Source: Planctomycetota bacterium
GTDB lineage: Bacteria > Planctomycetota > SZUA-567 > H5-PLA8
Length of the DNA stretch: 64,000 nucleotides
Assembly: GCA_016200135.1 (NCBI GenBank)
Contig: JACQFI010000008.1
Location: 71,968-135,967, forward strand
Reading direction: 5' to 3'
Numbering within the stretch: position 1 is the stretch's first letter; every line of letters starts with the position of its first letter. The notes beneath the pieces are model-generated. The model was given only the letters and a program-made list of their open reading frames with translations. It did not search any database and had not been told where the DNA came from. Shown piece by piece: positions 52,611 through 63,104 of this stretch. The position numbers and the translations under genes are program-made.

Positions 52611-54713
52611 TCAGAAAGGCAGCACGCGCAGCGATGACTTAACCCCCGTCTGCCACGAGATCAGTTTCCAGACCACGAGCGCGGCCGACTCGCCCATGAT
52701 CACGCCTAGGAAGAAGCGCTTGGCGGACTGGTAGTTCTGCGCCGTGCCGAACTTCAGCACGAGGTACTTCAAGAGCCAGCCCAGGAAAAACGAGAACCAG
52801 AGTTGGTAGACCGGGAACGGGCCCATCCACATCACGTAACCGATAGGATGCGGAAACCAGAGGATGTACTTGCGCAGGACCATGCTCAGCATGAGATACG
52901 CCGCGCCGAGCACCAGCCAGCCGATGGCGTAGCGGTCGCGCTGCGCGGTTTGCGGCACGGCGGCGCTCTCGGACCGGCCTTCGCTTGTCGCGCGCTTGGC
53001 CGCGTACTGGTCGAGCGATTGAACTTTCCGCGAGAGCCCGTTGTACACGTTCGTCGGCACGCCCTCGAAGTACCACGGCATCATCGCCGCCGCGCCGCCG
53101 GGGAAGCGGTACGCCGTGTCCAGGAACGAGTAGAAGCTCACGCCAAGTCCCACCGCGATCGCCACGGCCATCGCCGCGAGCATGGTTCTGCGGCGCAGCC
53201 CCGCGAAACTCGCAAGCTGCAGCCCGTGCATCACATTGGCCATGAAGAAGACGCGGTAGCCGTCCACGACCATGCTGCGGTTCCACATCTCCAGGCGCAC
53301 GAAATTCCGCGCGCCCAGGTCCGCCGGTGTGAAGACCTGGTAGAGCAGTTCGTTGGGTTGCATGCCCACCTGCATGAAGAAGAGGCCGCCTTCGCAGCAG
53401 AGCCGCGTGAGCCCCGTCATCACGATCAGCATCAGCAGGACGATCAAGGCCGCCGGAACCAGGTCGATCCCGAAGCCGCGCATCCAGACCAGCGAACCGG
53501 CATAGCCCGCCGCAAGTAGGAGCCAGAGCGCCCGTGGCGAAGGATCTTCGCCCGAGACGTCTTCCGGTGACCCCAGCCCAAGCGCCTGCTTGAGCGAGTT
53601 CCAGAGCGGGCCGCGCGCCATCCAGAAGCCGAAGAGCGTGAGCGCCAGCAGCGCGCCCGTGCCTTGATCCACAAAAAATCCCGCATGCCCGGAACTGCTC
53701 CAGAAGTAGGAGCCGTTGTTCCCGATCCCGAAACCGGTGAGCGCAAAGACCAGGGCGAAGTAGGCCATCTGGTAAAACCAGAGGCTGAACGAGACGTCCT
53801 TCGAGAGCAGAAACGTGAGCGCCACGACGGAGAAGTAGATCTTGCAGTAAACCGGGAGCAGCCGGTTCCAGGGATCTTCGCTCAGGTATTGCGACATCCA
53901 GTTGCCGGTCGGTATCGAGGGCACGAACGTGTAGTAATCGGCGAGGCTGTTCCACGAGACGAACGCAAAGGCCAGCCCCAACCCCCACAACAGCAGCGGA
54001 TCCCGGTGCAGGGGCTGCTTGCCCTCGCCTAGTGCGCCGCGGGCCATCTCGTTGGGGATCTGCGCGAGCGGGAAGGGGATCTGTTCGTGCTCGGCCCACT
54101 GCTTACGCAGCAGCGCACAGAGCGCGAAGATCATCGCGAGCATGAAAACGAGCGCCAGGCACCACCAGCCGTACGTCGGCAGCCACGCCCGCCAGACCGG
54201 CCAGCTCATGGTCTGCCCGTTCGGAAGGCCGCGGTAGAACCATTCGAGCGGGCGGATGGCGCCGTCGTCTTGCGGCACCCATGCAGCCGGAACGTGCGGG
54301 AGCACGCTCTTCTCCCAGCCGGCCTCGGGCGTGTTGAAGAACCCGCCGGTCACGTTGGTGACCCAGAACGCCCAGAACCCGCCGCCGGGGATCGTGTTCG
54401 AGACCAGCACCATCGCGAACACGAGCACGAGATCGCCGCGCGTGAACTCGAGGCGCGATTTCCAGTGGGCCGAGACGGCAAGCATCCCGGCCAGCAACAT
54501 CAGGCAGACGACGGCCGTGGCAGGAAAGAGCGAGTTCGCGAGCATCGTGCCGCCGAGGGCGTAGTCGAACGTCGGCGTGACGAGACAGATTCCGCCGGTG
54601 CAGATCAGGCCCGCGGCCCATCCGCGCCAGGTCGCTCCCTGCGCGTCGGAAAACGCTTGAGACGGTGTAGCGGACAATTCCGATGAAAGGCGGCGTGTGT
54701 GTTGGATAGACAA
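52611..54713 (-). CDS. Large polytopic membrane protein (DUF6785/DUF6784, OPT-like)
   Basis: 700 residues with about 14 hydrophobic segments. It belongs by pattern to the large planctomycetal family placed near oligopeptide transporters: RLEFTRGDLVLVFAMVLVSN near residue 90, EHEQIPFPLAQIPNEMARGA near 215 and RLCCEGGLFFMQVGMQPNEL in the middle. Function is unproven; a solute transporter is expected. It is divergent from the polysaccharide-lyase-like gene, so the two may serve sugar uptake and breakdown. Confidence 0.8.
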   Translation of the reverse strand: MSIQHTRRLSSELSATPSQAFSDAQGATWRGWAAGLICTGGICLVTPTFDYALGGTMLANSLFPATAVVCLMLLAGMLAVSAHWKSRLEFTRGDLVLVFAMVLVSNTIPGGGFWAFWVTNVTGGFFNTPEAGWEKSVLPHVPAAWVPQDDGAIRPLEWFYRGLPNGQTMSWPVWRAWLPTYGWWCLALVFMLAMIFALCALLRKQWAEHEQIPFPLAQIPNEMARGALGEGKQPLHRDPLLLWGLGLAFAFVSWNSLADYYTFVPSIPTGNWMSQYLSEDPWNRLLPVYCKIYFSVVALTFLLSKDVSFSLWFYQMAYFALVFALTGFGIGNNGSYFWSSSGHAGFFVDQGTGALLALTLFGFWMARGPLWNSLKQALGLGSPEDVSGEDPSPRALWLLLAAGYAGSLVWMRGFGIDLVPAALIVLLMLIVMTGLTRLCCEGGLFFMQVGMQPNELLYQVFTPADLGARNFVRLEMWNRSMVVDGYRVFFMANVMHGLQLASFAGLRRRTMLAAMAVAIAVGLGVSFYSFLDTAYRFPGGAAAMMPWYFEGVPTNVYNGLSRKVQSLDQYAAKRATSEGRSESAAVPQTAQRDRYAIGWLVLGAAYLMLSMVLRKYILWFPHPIGYVMWMGPFPVYQLWFSFFLGWLLKYLVLKFGTAQNYQSAKRFFLGVIMGESAALVVWKLISWQTGVKSSLRVLPF

Positions 54714-54886
54714 ATCTGGTTTTCCGATCGCGCGAGCGTACCGTTAACGAATACAACCGGGCGCGCAGCAAGAATAAAGCTTTCGTGCAATATCCCGAGA
54801 AATCCTCTGAAAATTACATCGGGGATGCGGCAATTATTAGTAGAGATTAGACGCCAACAAAGCGGTATTCAAAGCCTTTCACTAAC

Positions 54887-57202
54887 ATGCCTGCTGTGAA
54901 CTCAATAAGTCCACCGGCGTTGCCTGCGTATTCGCATGCGGGTATCGTTGGAGGTACTTCACCAAGCGGAGATTCCTGGATGCTCGATCTGCCACGCTGT
55001 CTTCGAACGCTGGCCCGCTGGTCCCGCGCCGCCGAACGCTGGTGGTGCGATCTGCCCGGCGGCCTGGGCTTTTACGGGACGGGTTACGAACACTGGGGCG
55101 TGCAGACCAACCAGAAGTATGCCGGCGCCATGGCGGTGCTCGCGGAGAAGGGCGCCGGCGTCGCGGGCCTCGACCGGGACTGGGCGCGCGCCCGGGCGCT
55201 CGCGGCGTTCCGGTTCTCGCTTGCCACGCATCGCTCGGGCGATCTCAAGAGCGCCGACGGCCGAACGTGGGGCCATACGTGGATCACCGTGCTGGGCCTG
55301 GAACGCATGCTGTACGGCGTGCGCCTGCTCGCGCCGCATCTCACCGCCAACGACCGCGCGGCGCTCGAGCGCGTCGTCTGCAGCGAGGCCGCCTGGTTGG
55401 CCAAGGAACACGAACGCGGCGGAAAGAAAGGCGTCTTCGGCAGCGCTTGGGCGCATGAAGGCGCCAACGCGCCGGAATCGAATCTCTGGAACGGCGCGTT
55501 TCTCTGGCGCGCGGCGGCGCTGTATCCGGATCATCGAGATGCGGCGAATTGGCGCGAGATGGCGCACCGATTCCTGATCAATGCGGTGAGCGTGCCCGCG
55601 GACGCGAGCTGCGAGGCCGTCGTCGCGGGCAAGCCAGTAAGAGAACGCTTCGCCGGCCCGAACTTCTTCCCGAACTACGCGCTCGATCATCACGGCTACA
55701 TGAACGTCGGTTACATGATGATCTGCGCCTCGAACGCGGGCATCCTGCACTTCGACTTGAAATCCGCCGGACTGCCTCGGCCTGAATCGCTCGACTGGCA
55801 CGAGGAGGACCTCTGGCGCGTCCTGCGGCGCATGGTCTTCGCCGACGGGCGGCTCGCGCGCATCGGCGGCGACAGCCGCGTGCGTTACACCTACTGCCAG
55901 GAGTATCTCCCACCCGCCGCACTCTACGCCGCCGACCGGTTGGGCGATCCGCACGCGCTGGGTCTCGTTCAAAACTATCTCAAACTTGTCGAGCAGGAGT
56001 TCGAAGCCAACGAGGATGGGTCGTTCTACGGCACCCGGCTGCGGGAAATGGCAGCGGGCAATCCCTATTACTACACGCGGCTGGAGTCCGACCGCGCGTG
56101 CGCGCTGGCGATGACGGTTGCCTTTGCGCCGCTTGTTAAGGCGCCCGAGCCGTCAAAGGAGCGCTTCGAGACCTCGGTGCAGGGCGGCTGGATCGACCCC
56201 GAGCACGGCGCCGTGCTGCACCGTTCGCCGAAGCGGCTCGCCGCATTCAGTTGGCGCTCGTACGGCTTGGGGCAGGGGATGTGCCAGCCGCCGGACGACG
56301 GCCACCTGGCCGATTGGCAGCAGAACCTGGGCGGAAGCATCGAATTCGCCTGCGACGACGACGGCAAACATCACCGCAAGTTGCTCGACGCCAAGGTCGC
56401 GGCGTTCGAAGGCGGCTTTCTCGCGTCAGGTTCAATCATGGAAGGCGTGGACCTCCAGATGGCGGAAGGCTGGCGCGGGACAGATTCGGGCACGCACCGC
56501 ATCGTCTTCGTTGCGCTACCGGATGGCCAAACCGTCGTAGGAATCGAGCATGCTGTCTGTGGTGCTCGGCACGCCTGGTTGCGCGCCGTTTTCGGCATGA
56601 ACTGGCTATTACCCAACGATATCTTTAATGGAAACATGCGCGTGCTCGATACCGAACGCGGCACGGCGGAGTTCGAGAGTCCTCCTCCGGCAGCGGCGCT
56701 CGTGTCTTTGGGCAGCCGCTGGGCCTGTCTCGACGGGAAAGTGGGCGCTCTGGGCCTTTACGGCGGCGATACGCTAAGCGTGCAGCGCGTGCCGCAGCGG
56801 CGCGGCGGCAAGTATCGCTCGCTGCATGTCGAAGCTTTTGCATGGCCCGGCAGGACCGGCCTCTGGGCCGCGCGGCCCGGTGAGGCCCTGCTCGACTGCG
56901 CGTGGATGGCCGTAAGTTCCGCGAGCACTTTGCAGATGCGCGAACTGGCGAAGGCCAACACCGAAGCCGGAATAGATGTGAAGAATTCAAGCGTGCGCGC
57001 GCTGCAGGTGACCGGAACGGATGGCCGCGCGTACTGCATCGCCGCGAACCTTGCGAGTGTGGAGCAAACCATTTCGGGCGAGCAACTCTTCGGAAAAGAA
57101 GACGCCATTGATTTGAGCGCTGGAAACGCGCATAAATTCGCTTCAACTATTCGGCTGGATGCAGGTGCGGCGAACGTTTTTCTTTTAGGTGCACGTCGTT
57201 GA
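54887..57202 (+). CDS. Polysaccharide-lyase-like protein (alpha/alpha toroid plus beta-sandwich)
   Basis: 771 residues. The N-terminal half is helical with paired Trp, Tyr and His (GFYGTGYEHWGVQTNQKYAG, WGHTWITVLGLERMLYG, FFPNYALDHHGYMNVGYMMI). Its NY...H...GY pattern recalls the catalytic Asn-His-Tyr of heparinase/chondroitin-lyase toroids. The C-terminal half is beta-rich (VEAFAWPGRTGLWAARPGEA). No clear signal peptide; the enzyme class is uncertain between lyase and hydrolase. No PUL-type regulator nearby. Confidence 0.65.
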   Translation: MPAVNSISPPALPAYSHAGIVGGTSPSGDSWMLDLPRCLRTLARWSRAAERWWCDLPGGLGFYGTGYEHWGVQTNQKYAGAMAVLAEKGAGVAGLDRDWARARALAAFRFSLATHRSGDLKSADGRTWGHTWITVLGLERMLYGVRLLAPHLTANDRAALERVVCSEAAWLAKEHERGGKKGVFGSAWAHEGANAPESNLWNGAFLWRAAALYPDHRDAANWREMAHRFLINAVSVPADASCEAVVAGKPVRERFAGPNFFPNYALDHHGYMNVGYMMICASNAGILHFDLKSAGLPRPESLDWHEEDLWRVLRRMVFADGRLARIGGDSRVRYTYCQEYLPPAALYAADRLGDPHALGLVQNYLKLVEQEFEANEDGSFYGTRLREMAAGNPYYYTRLESDRACALAMTVAFAPLVKAPEPSKERFETSVQGGWIDPEHGAVLHRSPKRLAAFSWRSYGLGQGMCQPPDDGHLADWQQNLGGSIEFACDDDGKHHRKLLDAKVAAFEGGFLASGSIMEGVDLQMAEGWRGTDSGTHRIVFVALPDGQTVVGIEHAVCGARHAWLRAVFGMNWLLPNDIFNGNMRVLDTERGTAEFESPPPAAALVSLGSRWACLDGKVGALGLYGGDTLSVQRVPQRRGGKYRSLHVEAFAWPGRTGLWAARPGEALLDCAWMAVSSASTLQMRELAKANTEAGIDVKNSSVRALQVTGTDGRAYCIAANLASVEQTISGEQLFGKEDAIDLSAGNAHKFASTIRLDAGAANVFLLGARR

Positions 57203-57279
57203 ATCGGAGCGCAGTGTGGAGACGTTGCTTGACAATCGTCTTCATGCAGCGTTAAATGCGTTCTACAACTGAATACCGG

Positions 57280-57453
57280 TCCGCTTATCGAGAGTGGGTG
57301 AGGGAACAGGCCCTGCGACCCCACAGCCGTTCGGAGCGGAAGCGCGAAGCCGCTGAGCCTCGCGATTCCAAACCGATGTGCTAATTCCTGCGATGCCGAG
57401 GGACGGCCCCGATGAAGATCGGGAGACGCCCCGAGGATCGGAAGATGAGTGGG
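57280..57453 (+). promoter_or_regulatory. SAM-I (S-box) riboswitch upstream of the threonine-synthase-like gene
   Basis: P1: TCCGCTTATC (57,280-57,289) with GATGAGTGGG (57,444-57,453). The S-box core is conserved: CTTATCGAGAG, then GTGGG pairing with CCCAC, GAGGGAACAGGCCC, and later GATGTGCTAATTCCTGC and GGAAGATGAG. These match S-adenosylmethionine riboswitch consensus positions. The aptamer is longer than usual because of enlarged P3 and P4 arms. A terminator follows, so high SAM should switch the downstream genes off. Confidence 0.85.
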
Positions 57454-57502
57454 ATTCGGAGAGCGCCGGAGTTCGCTCTTCACAATCCGGCGGTAGTTCG
57501 AT

Positions 57503-57548
57503 GCGCCTCTCCTTCCTGCCACGGACTACGGGAGAGGCGCTTTTGTTT
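57503..57548 (+). terminator. Riboswitch-controlled terminator
   Basis: GCGCCTCTCC (57,503-57,512) pairs perfectly with GGAGAGGCGC (57,531-57,540), then TTTTGTTT. It stands 50 bases after the SAM aptamer. CGCCGGA (57,464) with TCCGGCG (57,486) lies between and may be part of the switch. Confidence 0.8.
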
Positions 57549-57628
57549 CTACACACCGCCTGCCTGTGGCCGTGCGCCCACCCATGTTCGTCTCGATCGC
57601 TTGCTGGTAAAGGCCATTTTGAAATTTG

Positions 57629-57684
57629 GATTTCGGATTTTGGATTGAGAACAATCCGAAATCGAAAATCCAAAATCGGAAATC
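57629..57684. repeat. Inverted GATTTTGGATT-type intergenic repeat
   Basis: GATTTCGGATTTTGGATT (57,629-57,646) and the reverse complement of a one-mismatch variant at 57,667-57,684 form a long AT-rich hairpin between the riboswitch terminator and the next gene. Similar sequence occurs at 61,970. Confidence 0.7.
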
Positions 57685-57703
57685 GAGTTACAGGAGGAAG
57701 CGC

Positions 57704-58980
<1,277 letters not shown>

Positions 58981-58981
<1 letters not shown>

Positions 58982-59046
58982 TTTACAATTGACGATTCAT
59001 TGGGTCACTTCGGCCAATCGTAAATTGAAAATCGTCAATCGTAAAT
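58981..59046. repeat. Inverted ATTTACAATTGACGATT-type intergenic repeat
   Basis: ATTTACAATTGACGATT (58,981-58,997) and AATCGTCAATCGTAAAT (59,030-59,046) are inverted copies, 16 of 17 matching. It fills the gap between the PLP enzyme and the sulfur-carrier gene and starts within the stop codon. Confidence 0.7.
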
Positions 59047-59068
59047 ACTTTGTGAAAAGGAGCATTAA

Positions 59069-59632
59069 ATGCCCATCAACGTTCGTATCCCTGAAGCGCT
59101 GCGCAAGCTCACCAATGGCAGCGACCAGGTGAGCGTCGAAGCTTCCAACGTCCGCGAGATGATCGCGGCCATCGACGCCAAGCACCCGGGGCTGAAGGAG
59201 CGCATCTGCGACGAGCAGGGTAACGTGCGGCGCTTCGTGAATATCTTCGTGAACGAAGAGGACATCCGGTTCATGCAGAACCTGGATACGCCAATCGACG
59301 CGAAGAGCGACGTGAGCATCCTGCCCGCGATCGCCGGAGGCGCGGCCAAGCCGCCCAAGCCGGAAAAGAAGACCGTCGTCGGGATCGGCCCGATGGTCCG
59401 GCGCGTGTACCTGACCTTCGACGAAGCGACCACGCAGCGCCCGATGATTTACGAGCTCATCAAGAAGTTCGACATCGTCCCGAACATCCGTTCGGCCAGC
59501 GCGACGGAAAAACTCGCGATCATGGCCATCGAGTTCACCGGCACGGGTGAGTCGCTCGACGAAGCGTTCTCCTGGCTGCGCAAGCAGGGCGTGCGGGTCG
59601 ATCCGATCGAGATGAATGTGGTGGAGCCGTAG
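59069..59632 (+). CDS. Sulfur-carrier protein fused to a NIL domain (MoaD/ThiS-NIL)
   Basis: 187 residues. Residues 1-92 are a MoaD/ThiS-type ubiquitin-fold carrier: MPINVRIPEALRKLTNGSDQ, VNIFVNEEDIRFMQNLDTPI, DVSILPAIAGG. A short Pro/Lys linker leads to a NIL domain (about 108-187: RRVYLTFDEATTQRPMIYEL and EFTGTGESLDEAFSWLRKQG). NIL domains bind methionine in MetN transporters and occur in homocysteine-forming proteins of methanogens. The Gly-Gly is internal, so a thiocarboxylate would need prior cleavage. AAAGGAG precedes the ATG. Confidence 0.88.
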   Translation: MPINVRIPEALRKLTNGSDQVSVEASNVREMIAAIDAKHPGLKERICDEQGNVRRFVNIFVNEEDIRFMQNLDTPIDAKSDVSILPAIAGGAAKPPKPEKKTVVGIGPMVRRVYLTFDEATTQRPMIYELIKKFDIVPNIRSASATEKLAIMAIEFTGTGESLDEAFSWLRKQGVRVDPIEMNVVEP

Positions 59633-59704
59633 CGATTTTTGATAACAGAGGTCGCGGTGCACGACACGTTCGAAATTTGGCGAAAGCTAACTGGAAAATA
59701 GATC

Positions 59705-60763
59705 ATGTCATTAGAGCGATACAACCGACAGGTCCTCCTGCCTTTCATCGGCGAAGAAGGCCAAAATAAGATTCTCGCCTCCACCGCCGTCGTGATCGGC
59801 TGCGGCGCGCTGGGCACCGTTATCGCCAACGTGCTCGCGCGGGCTGGGGTGGGGAAGTTGAAAATCTGCGACCGCGACTTCGTCGAAGAATCCAACCTGC
59901 AGCGGCAGGTGCTCTTTGACATGAAGGACGTGCAGGAGAATATGCCCAAGGCCGCGGCTGCCGAGCGCAAGCTGCGCGAGATCAATCCGACGATTCAGAT
60001 CGAGGGCATCGTCACCGACGTGAACCCGGCCAACGTCGAGGAACTGATCAAGGGGGCGACGGTGGTCGTGGACGGCGCGGACAACTTCGAGACGCGCTTC
60101 GTCCTCAATGACGCCTGCGTTAAGCACGGCATCCCGTGGGTCTACGGCGCGGCGGTGGGATCGACGGGCCTGACGATGACCATCATTCCCGGCAAGACGC
60201 CGTGCATCCGCTGCCTCTTCGAGACCGCCCCGCCGCCGGGCATGACGCCGACCTGCGATACCGCGGGCGTGCTGGGCAGCGTGACGGGTCTGATCGGTAA
60301 CTATGAGGCTAGTGAGGCCCTGAAGATCTGCGCGGGCCACCTCGACCAGATCAACACGCGGCTCTACAGCATCGACCTCTGGACGAGCGAGATGCATCAG
60401 TTCAAGATCGCGAAGGCGCGCGAGGTCGCCGACTGTCCCACCTGCAAGCGGCGCAACTTCGAGTTTCTCGAAGGCCAAGGCGCGAGCACCACGACGGGCC
60501 TCTGCGGACGCAACGCGGTGCAGATCAATCCGCGCAACGGCTCGAAACTCGATCTGTCTGCCATGGCGAAGACGCTCGGCGGAACGTCCGGCGTCGCGAA
60601 CATCACCGTCAACAAGTTCCTGTTGAAGTTCAACGCGCCCGGCGGCGATAAGCCCGAGGAAGGCCTGGAGATCACGGTCTTCCCCGATGCGCGGGCGATC
60701 GTGAAGGGCACGAAGCAAGTGCCCGTCGCGCGCACGGCCTACGCAAAGTATGTGGGCGCATAG
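59705..60763 (+). CDS. ThiF/MoeB-type E1-like adenylyltransferase with C-terminal extension
   Basis: 352 residues. It would adenylate the carrier C-terminal Gly before sulfur transfer. Motifs: VIGCGALGTVIANVLARAGV (nucleotide loop), DRDFVEESNLQRQVLF, DGADNFETRFVLND, CIRC (about 168) and CPTC (about 245) for zinc, TPTCDTAGVLGSVTGLIGNY. The last 100 residues (GRNAVQINPRNGSKLDLSAM onward) are an added domain seen in some ThiF relatives. Starts 72 bases after the carrier gene. Confidence 0.92.
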   Translation: MSLERYNRQVLLPFIGEEGQNKILASTAVVIGCGALGTVIANVLARAGVGKLKICDRDFVEESNLQRQVLFDMKDVQENMPKAAAAERKLREINPTIQIEGIVTDVNPANVEELIKGATVVVDGADNFETRFVLNDACVKHGIPWVYGAAVGSTGLTMTIIPGKTPCIRCLFETAPPPGMTPTCDTAGVLGSVTGLIGNYEASEALKICAGHLDQINTRLYSIDLWTSEMHQFKIAKAREVADCPTCKRRNFEFLEGQGASTTTGLCGRNAVQINPRNGSKLDLSAMAKTLGGTSGVANITVNKFLLKFNAPGGDKPEEGLEITVFPDARAIVKGTKQVPVARTAYAKYVGA

Positions 60764-60812
60764 CCTGTTGTTGCCGTTCCCTGACCTCTGATCCCTGTCC
60801 CCTGGAGTTTGC

Positions 60813-61961
60813 ATGATTTACTTCGACAACGCCGCCACGAGCTACCCCAAACCGCCGGAAGTCTTCGCCGCGATGACCAAGTTCATGCAGGAGGCCGGCG
60901 GCAATCCCGGCCGCAGCGGGCACCGCATGGCGACGGGCGCGGAAGCGATGGTCGTCGAGGCGCGCAACGCGGTCTCGAAGTTCTTCGGCTTGAAGGACCC
61001 CAGCCGCTGCGTCTTCACGCTCAACTGCACCGACGCGCTCAACATGGCGATCAAGGGCGTGCTCAAGCCCGGCGACCACGCCATCAGTTCGGTGCTGGAG
61101 CACAACTCCGTCAACCGCCCGCTGCAGAAACTCGCCGACGACAAGGTCATCACGCTGACGCGCGTCGAGCTGAACGCGAAGGGCGCGTGGAACGTCCAGG
61201 ACGTGCTGGATGCCGTTACGCCCAAGACGCGACTGGTGGCGCTCACGCACTGTTCCAACGTGCTGGGCGTCGTGTGTCCCGTCGAGGAACTCGCGTTCAA
61301 GCTCCGCGAGAAGCACCCGCACGTCCGGCTGCTGGTGGATGCCGCGCAGACCGCGGGCTACGTGCCGCTCGATATGGACCTGGCCGGCATCGATTTCCTT
61401 GCCTTCCCGGGCCACAAGGGTCTGCTGGGACCCACGGGCACGGGCGCGTTGCTGATCCACCCCCGCATTCCTTCCGCCGAGTTGCGCGCGTGGCGCGAAG
61501 GCGGCACCGGCGGCGACAGTTCCTCTCCGCACCAACCGCTGGAACTGCCGCACTTCCTCGAGGGCGGCACGCCGAACACGATGGGCATCGCCGGCATGCT
61601 GGCCGGCATCCGCTATATTCAGAAGAAAGGCAGCGGGCTCGGACATGAGCGCCTGATCATTCACCGCATGCTCGAGAAGCTCTCGGAAGACAAGCGTTTT
61701 ACGATTTACGGCTCGCGCATCGCGGGAGATAAAGTTGGCCTGCTCTCGCTGACCATCAAGGACCGCGACACGGCCGAGACCGCCTCCATTCTCGATCAGG
61801 CGTTCGAGGTCTGCGTGCGCCCGGGACTTCACTGCGCGCCGTATACCCACAAAGCGCTGGGCACCTTCCCGACCGGCACGATCCGGCTCTCGCCGGGCTT
61901 CATGAGTACGGACGAAGAGGCCGACCGCGTTGTGGAGGCGCTCAAAGAGATTGCAAGCTGA
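60813..61961 (+). CDS. Cysteine desulfurase, class V aminotransferase (EF2568-like family)
   Basis: 382 residues. It removes sulfur from cysteine as a persulfide for transfer to the activated carrier. IYFDNAATSYPKPPEVFAAM opens, then CTDALNMAIKGVLKPGDH, VDAAQTAGYVPLDMDLAGID, the PLP Lys in FPGHKGLLGPTGTGAL (about 201) and the catalytic Cys in RPGLHCAPYTHKALG (about 340). The last-named sequences are typical of the EF2568 (TIGR01977-type) family. Fourth gene of the cluster, 49 bases after the E1 gene. Confidence 0.92.
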   Translation: MIYFDNAATSYPKPPEVFAAMTKFMQEAGGNPGRSGHRMATGAEAMVVEARNAVSKFFGLKDPSRCVFTLNCTDALNMAIKGVLKPGDHAISSVLEHNSVNRPLQKLADDKVITLTRVELNAKGAWNVQDVLDAVTPKTRLVALTHCSNVLGVVCPVEELAFKLREKHPHVRLLVDAAQTAGYVPLDMDLAGIDFLAFPGHKGLLGPTGTGALLIHPRIPSAELRAWREGGTGGDSSSPHQPLELPHFLEGGTPNTMGIAGMLAGIRYIQKKGSGLGHERLIIHRMLEKLSEDKRFTIYGSRIAGDKVGLLSLTIKDRDTAETASILDQAFEVCVRPGLHCAPYTHKALGTFPTGTIRLSPGFMSTDEEADRVVEALKEIAS

Positions 61962-62028
61962 ACCCTTTTCGATTTTGGATTTCCGATTTTCGATGGGTCA
62001 CAGCCGGAATGACGCCTGAGCGAGTTCG

Positions 62029-62325
62029 ATGAGCGACGAGAAGCCCATGGAACCGTCCGCCGCGCCGCCCGCGCCAAATCAACCAGCGAATGTGCCGGCG
62101 CTCAAAAATGCGAACGCCGAGGGCGGGTGCCTCGGCGCGGTGCTGCTGCTCGGGTTCTGGACCGTCGTCTGGCTCGGCGTCTGTTTTCTCGTCTATTGGA
62201 AGGTGAGCACCGTCTTGGCCGCGCTGGTCTTCTTCCTGCCTCCGCTGGGCTTCTTTCTGTGGGTGATCTTCACCAAACCCGCCGGGCCGGCCGCGCCCAA
62301 GGGCGGCCTCGACCGGAAGCAGTAA
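62029..62325 (+). CDS. Small two-helix membrane protein
   Basis: 98 residues. A Pro/Ala-rich N-terminus, then two close membrane helices (GCLGAVLLLGFWTVVWLGVC-FLVYW and VLAALVFFLPPLGFFLWVIF) and a basic tail. No family recognised; may be unrelated to the sulfur cluster. Confidence 0.55.
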   Translation: MSDEKPMEPSAAPPAPNQPANVPALKNANAEGGCLGAVLLLGFWTVVWLGVCFLVYWKVSTVLAALVFFLPPLGFFLWVIFTKPAGPAAPKGGLDRKQ

Positions 62326-62501
62326 ATGCGATATACTTAAAGGGTTGCGCGTTCCGCCGCCTTGCCACGGCGTGTGGAACAGGGTACGGTAGCGCGCATT
62401 CAAATTCCGGGTGAAACATGGGCGCCACGGTTTTGAGAAAGTCGCACTTGGCCACGTTTGATTTCATGCGTGGGGCCGTTGAATTCTCTCGAGGCAAAGG
62501 C

Positions 62502-63104
62502 ATGTCAAAAACACCTCCCTCGAAGGACATTGACCGCGCTCTGAAGGATTTGCGAAAGGTGCAGGGAGAGGCGCTCCTCATTGGCGGCATCGCCGTCGGT
62601 CATCATGGACATGAACGCGCCACCAAAGACATCGACATCCTTTACGCCAATTGGGACACGAAGATTCTGGAGCGGCTCTCGCCTTACTTTAAGGTTGTGC
62701 TGAAGGCTGAGAGTGGATGGCATCACCTCGAACACCGCAAGAACGGCGTGCGGTTGGAATTGATACCGGAAGGCGGATTGACGCAATATGGGTTTATTCC
62801 GGCGCCGAAGACGGTGGGTAGCGATGATGGATTTATTACCCTTCTGGGTCTGGTGTGGCTGAAATTGGTTTCTGGTCGCAGCCAGGATAATACGGACGTC
62901 ATTCAGCTTGCTAAACTAAGGTTTGAAGATGTGAAACGAGTGCATGAAAAACTGCCTTCCGAATTGCGCGATCGTTTGACTGAATTGCTTGGACAAGCAA
63001 GAAAAGAGATGGACAACGATCCGCACCGCCTCCCCGACAGCGTGAAAGAAGCGCAGGCCAAGTACATCAAGCGAAAGCCCAAGAGGAAAAAAGTACCCGC
63101 ATGA
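62502..63104 (+). CDS. Nucleotidyltransferase-fold protein (AbiEii/DUF6036-like)
   Basis: 200 residues. The core ALLIGGIAVGHHGHERATKD-IDILYAN has the G-G...T-x-D-I-D pattern of minimal nucleotidyltransferases, with a third acidic residue likely in VRLELIP. Related proteins are antitoxin or toxin partners (AbiEii) or housekeeping enzymes; the function here is unknown. The ATG at 62,502 is preferred over 62,418, which lacks a ribosome site. The stop overlaps dxr by 4 bases. Confidence 0.65.
   Translation: MSKTPPSKDIDRALKDLRKVQGEALLIGGIAVGHHGHERATKDIDILYANWDTKILERLSPYFKVVLKAESGWHHLEHRKNGVRLELIPEGGLTQYGFIPAPKTVGSDDGFITLLGLVWLKLVSGRSQDNTDVIQLAKLRFEDVKRVHEKLPSELRDRLTELLGQARKEMDNDPHRLPDSVKEAQAKYIKRKPKRKKVPA

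Noticed and set aside
57412..57648. Small ORF between the polysaccharide-lyase-like gene and the ThrC-like gene
   Set aside because: It lies within the SAM riboswitch, its terminator and a palindromic repeat, which explain the sequence better.
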